Assembly: GCA_910579805.1 (NCBI GenBank)
Contig: CAJTWM010000004.1
Span: 124,001-188,000, forward strand
Length of the DNA stretch: 64,000 bases
Reading direction: 5' to 3'
Origin: an uncultured Lachnospiraceae bacterium
Lineage (GTDB): Bacteria; Bacillota; Clostridia; Lachnospirales; Lachnospiraceae
The translations under genes and the position numbers were made by a program. Numbering within the stretch: the first letter of the stretch is position 1; the number at the start of each line of letters is the position of its first letter. The notes under the pieces are model-generated. The model saw nothing but the letters and a program-made list of their open reading frames with translations. It had not been told where the DNA came from and did no database searches. Shown one piece after another: positions 1 through 7,896 of the stretch.

Positions 1-4
1 TGAA

Positions 5-727
5 ATGAGATTCAATCTGAAAAACAAGAAACGGTGGGCGGTACGTTTAGGAGCGCTGGCCTTATGTATCGTTTCCGTGTACTGTGCAGGAAAAGAAACG
101 ATACAAAGAGTCAATTCGGGAAAGGTGGAAACGGAGAAAAAAAAGCCATGTGTCGTCATAGATGCGGGACACGGCGGCTTTGACCCCGGAAAGGTAGGAA
201 TAAACGGCGCTTTGGAAAAGGACGTGAATCTGGAGATCGCTAAGATGGTCAGGGAATTTTTGGAGGCGGACGATATTGAGGTCGTTATGACAAGGGAATC
301 TGATATCGGATTGTATAAAGAAACGGATTCTAATAAGAAAGTACAGGATATGAAAAACAGGATCGGCATTATCGAAGAGGCGAAGCCGGTAGTCACGGTC
401 AGTATCCATCAAAACAGTTACCACGAAGAATATGTGCACGGCGCGCAAGTCTTTTATTATACGAACAGTACGGAAGGGAAAGAGCTTGCAGGATTTTTAC
501 AGAGAAGGCTGGTGGAAGATATCGACCCTTCCAACACAAGAGTGGAAAAAGCAAACGACAGTTATTATCTGCTGAAAAAGACGTCTTCACCTATTGTTAT
601 AGTAGAATGCGGTTTTTTATCAAACAGTCAGGAGGCGGGCGCACTGACCGACCAACTGTATCAGGAGCGGATGGCATGGGCGATCCATTTGGGGATCCTT
701 CAATATATAAACGACCGGATCCTATAA
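5..727 (+). CDS. cwlD: N-acetylmuramoyl-L-alanine amidase (Amidase_3, CwlD-like)
   Basis: This is a zinc amidase that cleaves the bond between N-acetylmuramate and L-alanine in peptidoglycan. The family signatures are visible: 'DAGHGGFDPG' (residues about 53-62) carries the first zinc His, 'LEKDVN' the Glu ligand, 'SIHQNS' the second His and 'VECGFLSN' the catalytic Glu. A basic N-terminus followed by a hydrophobic stretch (residues about 12-28) predicts an exported, membrane-anchored enzyme. At 240 residues it matches CwlD, which makes muramic-delta-lactam in spore cortex. The first ATG lies 5 bases into the window, so its ribosome binding site and possible earlier starts are not visible. 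A general AmiC-type role cannot be excluded. Confidence 0.85.
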   Translation: MRFNLKNKKRWAVRLGALALCIVSVYCAGKETIQRVNSGKVETEKKKPCVVIDAGHGGFDPGKVGINGALEKDVNLEIAKMVREFLEADDIEVVMTRESDIGLYKETDSNKKVQDMKNRIGIIEEAKPVVTVSIHQNSYHEEYVHGAQVFYYTNSTEGKELAGFLQRRLVEDIDPSNTRVEKANDSYYLLKKTSSPIVIVECGFLSNSQEAGALTDQLYQERMAWAIHLGILQYINDRIL

Positions 728-814
728 AACGGAAGAGATTTTTGCAGGGACGGGATCAGGTTTGAAACCGAATTACCGGAATTGCAGAAATACCGCTTTT
801 CTTAGAAAAGGGAG

Positions 815-825
815 TATGATATACT
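815..825 (+). promoter_or_regulatory. Candidate extended -10 promoter for ywlC
   Basis: TATACT at 820-825 is preceded by TG at 817-818, an extended -10 element. The -35 region (TTTTCT near 797) is weak. It lies 47 bases before the ywlC start, in the 144-base gap after the amidase gene. I see no clear terminator in that gap. Confidence 0.4.
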
Positions 826-871
826 AAAGACGCAAAAACAGGAATAATGAGAAGGAAAGCGGGAGACCGGT

Positions 872-1987
872 ATGAAAACAGAGGTTGCAGTCGTTGATGA
901 AACCGAAATCGATATGGAGATCATCAAGCGTGCAGGCGATATATTGAAAGAAGGCGGCCTGGTGGCGTTTCCGACGGAGACGGTATACGGGCTTGGAGGG
1001 GACGCGCTGAACAGGGAATCTTCCAAAAAGATCTATGCGGCAAAAGGACGTCCCAGCGATAATCCGCTGATCGTACATATTGCAGATATGGATATGCTCG
1101 GGCCGATCGTAGAGATGATACCGGAAATGGCGGAAAAGCTTGCGGCCAGATACTGGCCGGGGCCTCTTACCATGATCTTAAAGAAATCAGAGAAAGTGCC
1201 GTTGGAAACAACGGGTGGGCTGGATACGGTCGCGGTACGAATGCCGAAGCATAATACTGCATTGGCGCTGATCCGGGCAGCAGGCGGTTATATTGCGGCG
1301 CCGAGCGCCAATACGTCAGGGAAACCAAGCCCTACGCAGGCGCGTTTTGTGAAAGAGGATATGGACGGCCGGATCGAGATGATTTTGGACGGAGGCGCGG
1401 TGGGCATTGGGCTGGAATCTACGATCGTAGATCTGACGGAAGGGAAACCTATGATCCTTCGCCCCGGATATATTACAAAGGAAATGTTGGAAGAAACTTT
1501 AAAAATACCGGTAGCGCTGGACCGGACTATTTTGCAGGCAGATACCGGTAAGGCTCCGAAGGCGCCGGGCATGAAATACAGACATTATGCGCCCAAAGGC
1601 ACGCTTACGATTGTTGCCGGCGAAGAACAAAAGGTGATTCAGGCCATTAACGAACGGGCGGAGCAGATGCGTAAAAAGGGTGAAAAAGTAGGAGTGATCG
1701 GCACGGCGGAAACGGCGGCTCTTTACAGGGCCGACAGTGTGAAGAGTGCGGGAAACCGGCAAAAGGAAGAAACGGTAGCCAAAGAACTGTACCGGATCTT
1801 GCGGGAATTTGACGATGAAGACGTTACGGTGATCTATTCAGAAGCATTTGAAAACACCGGATTTGGACAGGCTATTATGAACAGACTTTTAAAAGCGGCA
1901 GGGCATCGCGTGGAATATGCGGGAGAGACGTTCATTCAGCGAAACGAAGACGAAATGCAACATGATATCAGGATAAAAATGCCATAG
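872..1987 (+). CDS. ywlC: L-threonylcarbamoyladenylate synthase (Sua5/YwlC)
   Basis: The enzyme makes threonylcarbamoyl-AMP from threonine, bicarbonate and ATP, the first step of tRNA t6A37 modification. Residues about 15-205 form the YrdC domain, with 'FPTETVYGLGG', 'KGRPSDNPLIVHI' and 'PSANTSGKPSPTQ'. Residues about 235-365 form the Sua5 C-terminal domain, beginning near 'APGMKYRHYAPKG', so this is the long Sua5 type (371 residues) and not the short TsaC. It opens a cluster with rpiB and dCMP deaminase; rpiB starts 22 bases downstream. Confidence 0.93.
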   Translation: MKTEVAVVDETEIDMEIIKRAGDILKEGGLVAFPTETVYGLGGDALNRESSKKIYAAKGRPSDNPLIVHIADMDMLGPIVEMIPEMAEKLAARYWPGPLTMILKKSEKVPLETTGGLDTVAVRMPKHNTALALIRAAGGYIAAPSANTSGKPSPTQARFVKEDMDGRIEMILDGGAVGIGLESTIVDLTEGKPMILRPGYITKEMLEETLKIPVALDRTILQADTGKAPKAPGMKYRHYAPKGTLTIVAGEEQKVIQAINERAEQMRKKGEKVGVIGTAETAALYRADSVKSAGNRQKEETVAKELYRILREFDDEDVTVIYSEAFENTGFGQAIMNRLLKAAGHRVEYAGETFIQRNEDEMQHDIRIKMP

Positions 1988-2009
1988 ACAAGTGGCAGAA
2001 GGAGGCAAT

Positions 2010-2441
2010 ATGATAGCATTAGGATGTGACCACGGCGGATTTGATTTAAAACAGGAGGTAAAAAGATATTTGGAGCAGAACCGGATCGAATATAAGGATT
2101 TCGGCTGTAATGATAAAAACTCCTGCGATTATCCGGATTTCGGACGCGCGGCGGCGGAAGCGGTGGCGGACGGAACCTGCGAAAAGGGGATCGTGATCTG
2201 TACTACTGGGATCGGGATCTCCATAGCGGCAAATAAAGTAAAAGGAGTCCGGTGCGCGCTTTGCAGCGAGCCGCTTTCCGCTAAAATGACCAGACTACAT
2301 AACGATGCCAATATGCTTGCATTGGGAGGCGCTATGATTGGAACCAATATGGCCCTTGAGATCGTAGAGACATTTTTAAATACCGAGTTTTCGGAAGAGG
2401 AAAAACATAAGAGAAGAGTCGGACTGATCGAAGGGAGATAA
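2010..2441 (+). CDS. rpiB: Ribose-5-phosphate isomerase B
   Basis: It interconverts ribose-5-phosphate and ribulose-5-phosphate in the pentose phosphate pathway; some relatives act on allose or galactose phosphates. The N-terminus 'MIALGCDHGGFDLK' and 'TTGIGISIAANK' are RpiB/LacAB signatures, and the 143-residue length is typical. I chose the ATG at 2010 because AAGGAGG lies just upstream (1999-2005) and the protein then begins like its family. An in-frame GTG at 1992 would place that ribosome binding site inside the gene. A sugar-specific isomerase is unlikely because no sugar operon surrounds it. Confidence 0.9.
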   Translation: MIALGCDHGGFDLKQEVKRYLEQNRIEYKDFGCNDKNSCDYPDFGRAAAEAVADGTCEKGIVICTTGIGISIAANKVKGVRCALCSEPLSAKMTRLHNDANMLALGGAMIGTNMALEIVETFLNTEFSEEEKHKRRVGLIEGR

Positions 2442-2450
2442 GAAACGGAT

Positions 2451-2933
2451 ATGAAACGGCAGGATTACATATCGTGGGACGAGTATTTTATGGGAATATC
2501 CATGCTTTCGGGAATGCGTTCAAAAGATCCGAGCACACAGGTGGGCGCCTGTATCGTAAGCGAAGATAATAAAATACTTTCTATGGGATATAACGGATTT
2601 CCTAACGGCTGCTCAGACGATGAATTTCCGTGGGAAAGAGAAGGGAATGAAATGACGGAAACGAAATACGCGTTCGTGACCCATAGCGAGCTGAACGCCA
2701 TTTTGAATTACCGGGGAGGCAGTCTGGAAGGGGCCAAGATTTATGTGTCTTTATTTCCGTGTAACGAGTGCGCCAAAGCGATCATTCAGGCGGGGATCAG
2801 AACGATCGTATACGCAAGCGATAAATATGAAGGCAGTCCCGGAAACAGGGCGTCTAAAAGGATGCTGGATGCGGCGGGAGTAAGATATTACCAGTACCAG
2901 CATACGGGAAGAAAAGTAACGATTGATATGTAA
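2451..2933 (+). CDS. dCMP deaminase (ComEB-type cytidine/deoxycytidylate deaminase)
   Basis: It is predicted to deaminate dCMP to dUMP, feeding dTMP synthesis. The zinc site is complete: 'THSELNAI' (His-x-Glu, near residue 75) and 'FPCNECAKAI' (Pro-Cys-x-x-Cys, near residue 101). The N-terminal 'RSKDPSTQVGACIV' is typical of deoxycytidylate deaminases. The 160-residue length fits. It follows rpiB by 9 bases in the same operon. Allosteric regulation by dCTP/dTTP is known for some members and cannot be judged here. Confidence 0.9.
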   Translation: MKRQDYISWDEYFMGISMLSGMRSKDPSTQVGACIVSEDNKILSMGYNGFPNGCSDDEFPWEREGNEMTETKYAFVTHSELNAILNYRGGSLEGAKIYVSLFPCNECAKAIIQAGIRTIVYASDKYEGSPGNRASKRMLDAAGVRYYQYQHTGRKVTIDM

Positions 2934-3006
2934 TTTGAAATGTGCGAGAATATTGTTCGGATATACAAATAATCAGGCATTTGGAAGAAGAAAGGCGGTG
3001 AGGCGG

Positions 3007-4164
3007 ATGGAATTTCGGGATAAACGCAGATATTTATCTGTAATAACGATTGTTATTTTAATGTCTGTTATTCCCTTTACCTCTTATGCCACTACTACGC
3101 GGGAAAAATTAGATCAGGCGGAGCAGGAAAAAGAAAACACGCAGGAAAAGCTGGAAGATACACGGGAAAATATAGAGGGACTGAAAGAAGAACAGAATAC
3201 GCTCAAAGGAAAGCTTTCCAGCTTAAACAGCCAGCTCAGTCAGGTCAGCGATAATCTGGAGGAATTGGAAGAGATGATCTCTACGACGGAGTTAGAGATT
3301 GAAGTGACCCAAAAGGCGCTGGACGAAGCAACGAACACAGAAAAAGAGCAGTATGAGGCAATGAAAAAGAGAATCCAGTTTATGTATGAAAGACAGGATT
3401 TCGTATTGATAGAGATGCTCTTAAACGCGGGGAGTTTTGCGGAATTTCTCAACTACAGCAACTATATGGAACAAATAGCGAAGTATGATAAAAAGATGCT
3501 GGAGGAGTATCAGGAAACGGTAAAGCTGATCGAAGAGGAAGAAAACCGCCTGCAGGAGGAAAGAGAGACATTGGAAGAACTAAAGGCGAAGGCAGAGGTG
3601 GAAAAGAGCCGTGTAGCCGGGCTGGTAAGCTCCACCACGAATAATATCGCCCAATATTCCGATCAGATTTCGAATGCGGAGGCAGAGGCGCTTGCCTATG
3701 AACAGGAGATCAAAAAAAAGGAAGAAAATATAGAATATTTAAAGAAAAAACTTGCCGAAGAAATTGCCATGTCACAGTTGGCGGCTAATTCTGCCAAAAG
3801 GGATATTTCCGAAGTGACGTTTGCGGACGGCGACCGTTATCTGCTTGCCAATCTGATCTATTGCGAAGCGGGGGCGGAACCTTACGAAGGGCAGGTAGCA
3901 GTGGGCGCGGTCGTCATTAACAGAGTGCTAAGTTCTGTTTATCCTGATACTATAGTGGGTGTTATTTATCAAAACAAGCAGTTTTCTCCGGTGGCCAGCG
4001 GCCGTCTTGCGCTTGCTCTTGCGGAAGGAAGGGCAACGGCGGACTGCTATAGGGCGGCGGACGAGGCAATGGCGGGTGTGACGAACGTAGGAAACTGCGT
4101 ATACTTTAGGACGCCCATAGAAGGGCTGAGCGGCACGCAGATCGGGGGACATATTTTCTATTGA
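3007..4164 (+). CDS. Exported coiled-coil protein with C-terminal SleB-type cell wall hydrolase domain
   Basis: The 385-residue protein starts with a signal peptide (hydrophobic run about residues 12-26). It continues with a long Glu/Lys/Gln-rich coiled coil (about 30-255) like the N-terminal part of PcsB/CwlO proteins. It ends in a Hydrolase_2 (SleB) domain (about 270-385) containing 'LIYCEAGAEPYEGQVAVG' and 'NRVLSSVYPDTI'. SleB-family enzymes are lytic transglycosylases, often used in spore germination. The coiled coil suggests control by a partner such as FtsEX, which is inference because no ftsEX is present here. I chose the ATG at 3007, behind a G-rich AGGCGGTGAGGCGG; an upstream in-frame ATG at 2923 overlaps the previous gene and adds no recognisable sequence. 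Confidence 0.82.
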   Translation: MEFRDKRRYLSVITIVILMSVIPFTSYATTTREKLDQAEQEKENTQEKLEDTRENIEGLKEEQNTLKGKLSSLNSQLSQVSDNLEELEEMISTTELEIEVTQKALDEATNTEKEQYEAMKKRIQFMYERQDFVLIEMLLNAGSFAEFLNYSNYMEQIAKYDKKMLEEYQETVKLIEEEENRLQEERETLEELKAKAEVEKSRVAGLVSSTTNNIAQYSDQISNAEAEALAYEQEIKKKEENIEYLKKKLAEEIAMSQLAANSAKRDISEVTFADGDRYLLANLIYCEAGAEPYEGQVAVGAVVINRVLSSVYPDTIVGVIYQNKQFSPVASGRLALALAEGRATADCYRAADEAMAGVTNVGNCVYFRTPIEGLSGTQIGGHIFY

Positions 4165-4216
4165 GCGACGCACATCTGCCGGAAAGCATTTTACAAACAT
4201 ATTTCAGGGAAAACAC

Positions 4217-4247
4217 AAAAAGGGAAGAGTTTAATCTTCCCTTTCTT
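4217..4247. terminator. Bidirectional intrinsic terminator
   Basis: GGGAAGA at 4222-4228 pairs with TCTTCCC at 4235-4241, flanked by A-rich and T-rich runs on both sides. It sits between the converging wall hydrolase gene and the DUF402 gene and includes the DUF402 stop codon. Confidence 0.7.
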
Positions 4248-4710
4248 CAATATGTATTTTTAATTTGTCAAAGCCACCGGAGTAGATGATGGAAAGCAGA
4301 CGGTTCAGCCGCAGCAGCGCAAGCTTTATGAGGGGAACGGACAGCGCGCCGCTATCCAGAACTTCTGCAAGCTCATCCAGATCCATGACCCGGACGGAGC
4401 CGTCCGGCAGGATAGCCACGTCGGCAAGCAGGTCTGTGGAAATCAGTGCGTTTTCCTCATCTTGATAAGTATAGTCGACAATATCACAATACCAGTACAG
4501 TAACGAATTGTCTTCTTTATAAAATTTGCTTACTTTGAAGCCTTCTTTTAAAAAATAACAGGAATAACCGTGGTGGAGATCTTTTTTGGGCCTTATTACA
4601 TTCCACTTTGTAACAATGATATCCTCGTCGGAAAACAAAATGATATCATCCTTTAAAAAAATGCATTCGTCAGGGATAATACGTTTACGGAACAGCTTTA
4701 AATCCTGCAT
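4231..4710 (-). CDS. DUF402 family protein
   Basis: The 159-residue protein resembles the DUF402 fold found in YgaC and FomD-type nucleoside diphosphatases. The diagnostic central part is 'LLYWYCDIVDYTY' followed by 'ALISTDLLADVAILPDGSV', carrying the conserved Tyr, Asp and Asp cluster that binds divalent metal in characterised relatives. The start at 4710 has GAGG with a six-base spacer; the ATG two codons earlier (4716) abuts that site and is less likely. It stands alone, pointing away from the ATP synthase operon. Function here is unknown beyond a possible phosphohydrolase. Confidence 0.7.
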   Translation of the reverse strand: MQDLKLFRKRIIPDECIFLKDDIILFSDEDIIVTKWNVIRPKKDLHHGYSCYFLKEGFKVSKFYKEDNSLLYWYCDIVDYTYQDEENALISTDLLADVAILPDGSVRVMDLDELAEVLDSGALSVPLIKLALLRLNRLLSIIYSGGFDKLKIHIEERED

Positions 4711-4845
4711 AGACATCCTCCGGATCTGGAATTTATATTGTCGGGTTTCCTAAAATAGTAAGATTTTTAAGTGCCGTTAATTCTTTGTTTGTTCAAAATA
4801 CTACTATCGTATAGAAGAAAAGTCAATGAAAATGTCTCAATTTAC

Positions 4846-4874
4846 TAGACATTAGAGCAAAAAATAGATATAAT
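4846..4874 (+). promoter_or_regulatory. Sigma-A-type promoter of the ATP synthase operon
   Basis: TAGACA at 4846-4851 and TATAAT at 4869-4874 are separated by 17 bases. Transcription would begin near 4881, giving a leader of about 90 bases before the first gene. The surrounding 250-base gap is AT-rich and holds no other recognised feature. Confidence 0.72.
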
Positions 4875-4969
4875 TTACAATGTATTATTAAATTTATATA
4901 AAAATTGGAATGGCGGCGGTCATCGGAGGGTGAACGCGTATTAGATAAAGCCGGAGAAAGAGAGTACAG

Positions 4970-5227
4970 GTGAAATATAATCGTTCGGTATACCATAGTT
5001 TGTCTTTGATCATGCAATTTTCCATCAATATACTGGTTCCTATCTTTTTGTGTTCTTTTCTTGGAATGTATATGGATAAAAAGTTCGGAACCGGATTTTG
5101 GTTTGTGCTTTTGTTTTTTGCAGGGGCGCTTGCCGGATTCAGGAATATTTTTGTTTTGGCAAAGAAGATTTACGAGCGGAAAGAGGGAGAGCACGGCTAT
5201 GAAAGAGAAAATCGCAGGCGTAAATAA
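4970..5227 (+). CDS. AtpZ/AtpI-like F0F1 ATPase accessory subunit
   Basis: An 85-residue protein with two hydrophobic segments (about 12-32 and 42-62) and a basic tail, first in the ATP synthase operon. Its shape and position match the AtpZ/ATPase gene 1 family, which helps with cation supply or assembly of the c-ring. The glycine-containing turn 'MYMDKKFGTGFWF' between the segments is typical. The start is GTG, and the tail overlaps the next gene by 29 bases, implying translational coupling. Confidence 0.75.
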   Translation: MKYNRSVYHSLSLIMQFSINILVPIFLCSFLGMYMDKKFGTGFWFVLLFFAGALAGFRNIFVLAKKIYERKEGEHGYERENRRRK

Positions 5228-5615
5228 AACGCTGATAGAACTGCTCATTGGGATCCTGCTTTTCGGTATCCTCTGTCAGGCTGCAGGCGCAGTTTTGGCA
5301 AATCAGCTCGCTTCGTACAGCAGCGGCCTTTGGATCGGGATCGTTACGGCGATGGCGGCTGCGGTGCATATGTACCGCAGCATTGATAAAGCGCTGGATC
5401 TTGACGAAAATTCGGCGGGTAAAAAACTGCAGATGCAGAGTATCATAAGATATGTGGGAATCGTTATGGTCATGGGGATTACCATGGTCAACGGCTTTAC
5501 CAATCCTTTAGCGGCTTTTTTAGGGATTATGGGATTGAAAGTAGCGGCATATATGCAGCCGTTTACTCATAAATTAATTATCAGATTTCTTGCAAAAGAA
5601 AAGACTGAAAGTTAA
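5199..5615 (+). CDS. ATP synthase subunit I-like membrane protein
   Basis: This 138-residue protein has four hydrophobic stretches (about 12-30, 38-57, 83-100, 106-122), as in the ATP synthase I chain family that chaperones c-ring assembly. It lies between the AtpZ-like gene and atpB. The ATG at 5199 follows AGAGGGAGAG; an upstream in-frame ATG at 5061 would bury half of the preceding gene and lacks family resemblance. Sequence conservation in this family is low, so the assignment rests mainly on topology and position. Confidence 0.7.
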   Translation: MKEKIAGVNKTLIELLIGILLFGILCQAAGAVLANQLASYSSGLWIGIVTAMAAAVHMYRSIDKALDLDENSAGKKLQMQSIIRYVGIVMVMGITMVNGFTNPLAAFLGIMGLKVAAYMQPFTHKLIIRFLAKEKTES

Positions 5616-5627
5616 GGAGGTGAATAT

Positions 5628-6359
5628 ATGGAGCAGGGTATTTTGTTATCCGGAGCTGATAATATGGATTTTATGATCCACGGAATCTTTTCTTATGAGA
5701 TTTTCGGACAGACAGTTTGGATAACGACCTCACATGTCTGTATTCTTATCGTGATGCTTGTCTTAATGGGGTTTGCATTAGCGGCAAACAGAGCGATGAA
5801 GCATGCCAGCGAGGTGCCCGGAACATTCCAGAACATTGTCGAACTGATAGTGGAGAAGCTCGATAATATGGCGCACGGAGTAATGGGAAATTATGCGGTT
5901 GCATTCCGAAATTATATCGGTACGATTTTCATTTTTATTCTGTTCAGCAACATATCGGGTTTGTTTACGCTAAGAGCACCTACGGCAGATTACGGAACGA
6001 CGCTTGCGCTTGGTATCATTACGTTTTGTGTGATCCATTTTGTACAGTTCAGGCATAATTCATTAAAGTCAATCTGGGTAGATATGTGTTCGCCATTGCC
6101 GCCGTGGCTGCCTATTTGGTTCCCGATCAACGTGATCAGTGAGATCGCAGTTCCTATCTCATTGTCGCTGCGTTTGTTCGCCAATGTTTTATCAGGCACA
6201 ATTATGATGGCGCTTATTTACGGATTGCTCGGATGGATCGCAACCATCTGGCCTGCAGTACTTCATGTATACTTTGACTTGTTCTCAGGCGCGATCCAGA
6301 CTTATGTATTCTGTATGCTGACTATGACATATATTACAAATGCATATCCATCAGAATAA
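5628..6359 (+). CDS. atpB: F0F1 ATP synthase subunit a
   Basis: Subunit a forms the ion half-channels next to the c-ring. The 243-residue protein is strongly hydrophobic with five to six membrane helices. The motif 'SLRLFANVLSGTIMMAL' (about residues 183-199) carries the essential Arg that faces the c-ring carboxylate. The last helix contains 'LFSGAIQTYVFCMLTMTYI', with the conserved Gln. A strong GGAGGTG precedes the ATG. It is 12 bases after the I-like gene. Confidence 0.95.
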   Translation: MEQGILLSGADNMDFMIHGIFSYEIFGQTVWITTSHVCILIVMLVLMGFALAANRAMKHASEVPGTFQNIVELIVEKLDNMAHGVMGNYAVAFRNYIGTIFIFILFSNISGLFTLRAPTADYGTTLALGIITFCVIHFVQFRHNSLKSIWVDMCSPLPPWLPIWFPINVISEIAVPISLSLRLFANVLSGTIMMALIYGLLGWIATIWPAVLHVYFDLFSGAIQTYVFCMLTMTYITNAYPSE

Positions 6360-6408
6360 AACAAAACTGAATATTTTCAATACTATTTTAGTACAGGAGG
6401 AATTTATA

Positions 6409-6660
6409 ATGGAGTTTAATACAGAATTTATTTTAGGATGTTCAGCAATCGGCGCAGGCCTTGCAGTTATCGCAGGTATCGGACCTGGTGTAGGTCAGGG
6501 TATCGCAGCGGGACATGCAGCGGCAGCAGTAGGAAGAAATCCGGGCGCGAAGTCTGACGTTACTTCTACCATGCTTCTTGGTCAGGCGGTTGCAGAGACG
6601 ACAGGTCTTTACGGTCTGTTGGTTGCTATGCTTCTTTTATTCGTAAAGCCGTTAGTATAA
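6409..6660 (+). CDS. atpE: F0F1 ATP synthase subunit c, sodium-type ligand pattern
   Basis: The 83-residue hairpin protein forms the rotary c-ring. Helix 1 has 'GIGPGVGQG' (a PxxxQ pattern) and helix 2 has 'GQAVAETTGLYG', with the ion-binding Glu followed by Thr. In Ilyobacter and Acetobacterium type c subunits, Gln in helix 1 plus Glu and Ser/Thr in helix 2 ligand sodium. Sodium coupling is therefore predicted. The ATG at 6409 follows GGAGG; earlier in-frame codons overlap atpB and have no family match. Confidence 0.95.
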   Translation: MEFNTEFILGCSAIGAGLAVIAGIGPGVGQGIAAGHAAAAVGRNPGAKSDVTSTMLLGQAVAETTGLYGLLVAMLLLFVKPLV

Positions 6661-6706
6661 TTTCTTTGGAAATGAAGCACGGAGAATAAAAAGAAGGAGG
6701 CAGGAG

Positions 6707-7222
6707 ATGGAAAGACTCTTTAACTTGGATTTTCAGCTTTTATCCGACGCGATACTTATGATCATCGCGGTATTCGTACTCTTTTTGTTCTTATCTTACT
6801 TTTTGTTCAATCCGGCAAGAAAAATGCTGGAAGGCAGAAAAGCCAAAATCAAGGACGAACTGGATACGGCTGAAAAAGACATGGCTGACGCAAGAAGCTT
6901 GAAGCTTGAATATGAAGCCAAATTAAAAGATATTGATAAAGAAGCCGAAGCAATCCTGAGCGACGCACGGAAAAAAGCGCTTGCCAACGCGGCGAAGATC
7001 GAAGCGGACGCGAAAGAGAATGCCGCAGGGATCATGGCAAGGGCAAAACAGGAGGCAGAGCTGGAGAAGAAAAAGGCTGCTGACGACGTAAAGAAAGAAA
7101 TGATTTCCATAGCATCATTAATGGCAGGAAAGGTAGTAGCCGCGTCTATTGATACGACCGTACAGGAAAGCCTGATCAATGAAACTTTAAAGGAAATAGG
7201 TGAAAGCACATGGCTAAGCTAA
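6707..7222 (+). CDS. atpF: F0F1 ATP synthase subunit b
   Basis: The peripheral stalk subunit has one N-terminal membrane helix (about residues 13-32) followed by a long charged Ala/Glu/Lys coiled coil to the C-terminus, the standard b architecture. The 171-residue length is normal. It overlaps atpH by 13 bases, so the two stalk proteins are probably translationally coupled. AGGAGG lies directly upstream of the start. Confidence 0.93.
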   Translation: MERLFNLDFQLLSDAILMIIAVFVLFLFLSYFLFNPARKMLEGRKAKIKDELDTAEKDMADARSLKLEYEAKLKDIDKEAEAILSDARKKALANAAKIEADAKENAAGIMARAKQEAELEKKKAADDVKKEMISIASLMAGKVVAASIDTTVQESLINETLKEIGESTWLS

Positions 7223-7758
7223 TTTCGAAAACATATGGGGAAGCTTTATTTGAATTAGCGGTTGAAGACGGAAAAGTCGACGCTTTCATGGAGGAGATCG
7301 AGGCGCTTCTCGGGATCCTGAAAAAAGAAGAAGAATTTACGAAGTTCATGAATCACCCGAAGATTCTGAAAGAGGATAAGATACAGGTGATGGAGAACAT
7401 CTTAAACGGACGCGTTTCCAAGGAACTTGTAGGATTCTTTACATTGATCATCCAGAAAGACCGTTACGGCGAGGCGGAAGAGATCCTGCAATATTTTCTT
7501 GATCAGGTCAAGGAATATAAAGGAATCGGCGTAGCCTATGTGGAAACGGCGGCGGCTTTAACTGAAATTCAGAAAAAGCAGATTGAAGAAAAACTGCTTC
7601 ATACGACAAAGTATCGTCAGATGGAAATGCATTTTGCAACGAAAAAGGCTTTGATCGGCGGTATGGTCATCCGTATCGGGGACAGGGTTGTGGACAGCAG
7701 TGTCAGTACAAAATTAGATGAGCTTCAAAAACAGCTTATGAAGATTCAACTAGGATAG
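7210..7758 (+). CDS. atpH: F0F1 ATP synthase subunit delta
   Basis: The OSCP/delta protein joins the b stalk to the top of the alpha3beta3 head. The 182-residue length, 'YGEALFELAVEDGKVDAFMEE' region near the N-terminus and the C-terminal 'KKALIGGMVIRIGDRVVDSSV' segment are diagnostic. It overlaps atpF. A 138-base structured spacer, not the usual short gap, separates it from atpA. Confidence 0.93.
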   Translation: MAKLISKTYGEALFELAVEDGKVDAFMEEIEALLGILKKEEEFTKFMNHPKILKEDKIQVMENILNGRVSKELVGFFTLIIQKDRYGEAEEILQYFLDQVKEYKGIGVAYVETAAALTEIQKKQIEEKLLHTTKYRQMEMHFATKKALIGGMVIRIGDRVVDSSVSTKLDELQKQLMKIQLG

Positions 7759-7866
7759 CATGAAATTAGTAATTTCACGATCCTAATGTAAGGAAATTAA
7801 CGTGAAACGGGGTTTTCGTATATCCGAAAAATGTGTAAGCCCTAGTCCGCGGGAGCGGATAAAGGC
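7750..7866 (+). other. Structured intercistronic RNA between atpH and atpA, including a copy of a dispersed repeat
   Basis: Three hairpins are visible. TAGGAT (7751-7756) pairs with ATCCTA (7780-7785) around an inner TGAAATT/AATTTCA stem (7761-7767, 7771-7777). TTTTCG (7813-7818) pairs with CGAAAA (7825-7830). TCCGC (7846-7850) pairs with GCGGA (7855-7859) around a GGGA loop. The first hairpin ends in CACGATCCT, as in the repeat copies at 24.1 and 31.3 kb. No T-run follows, so it is not an obvious terminator. It may tune translation or mRNA stability. Confidence 0.6.
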
Positions 7867-7896
7867 ATAAAAACAAAGAAAGGTGCGTACAGATCC

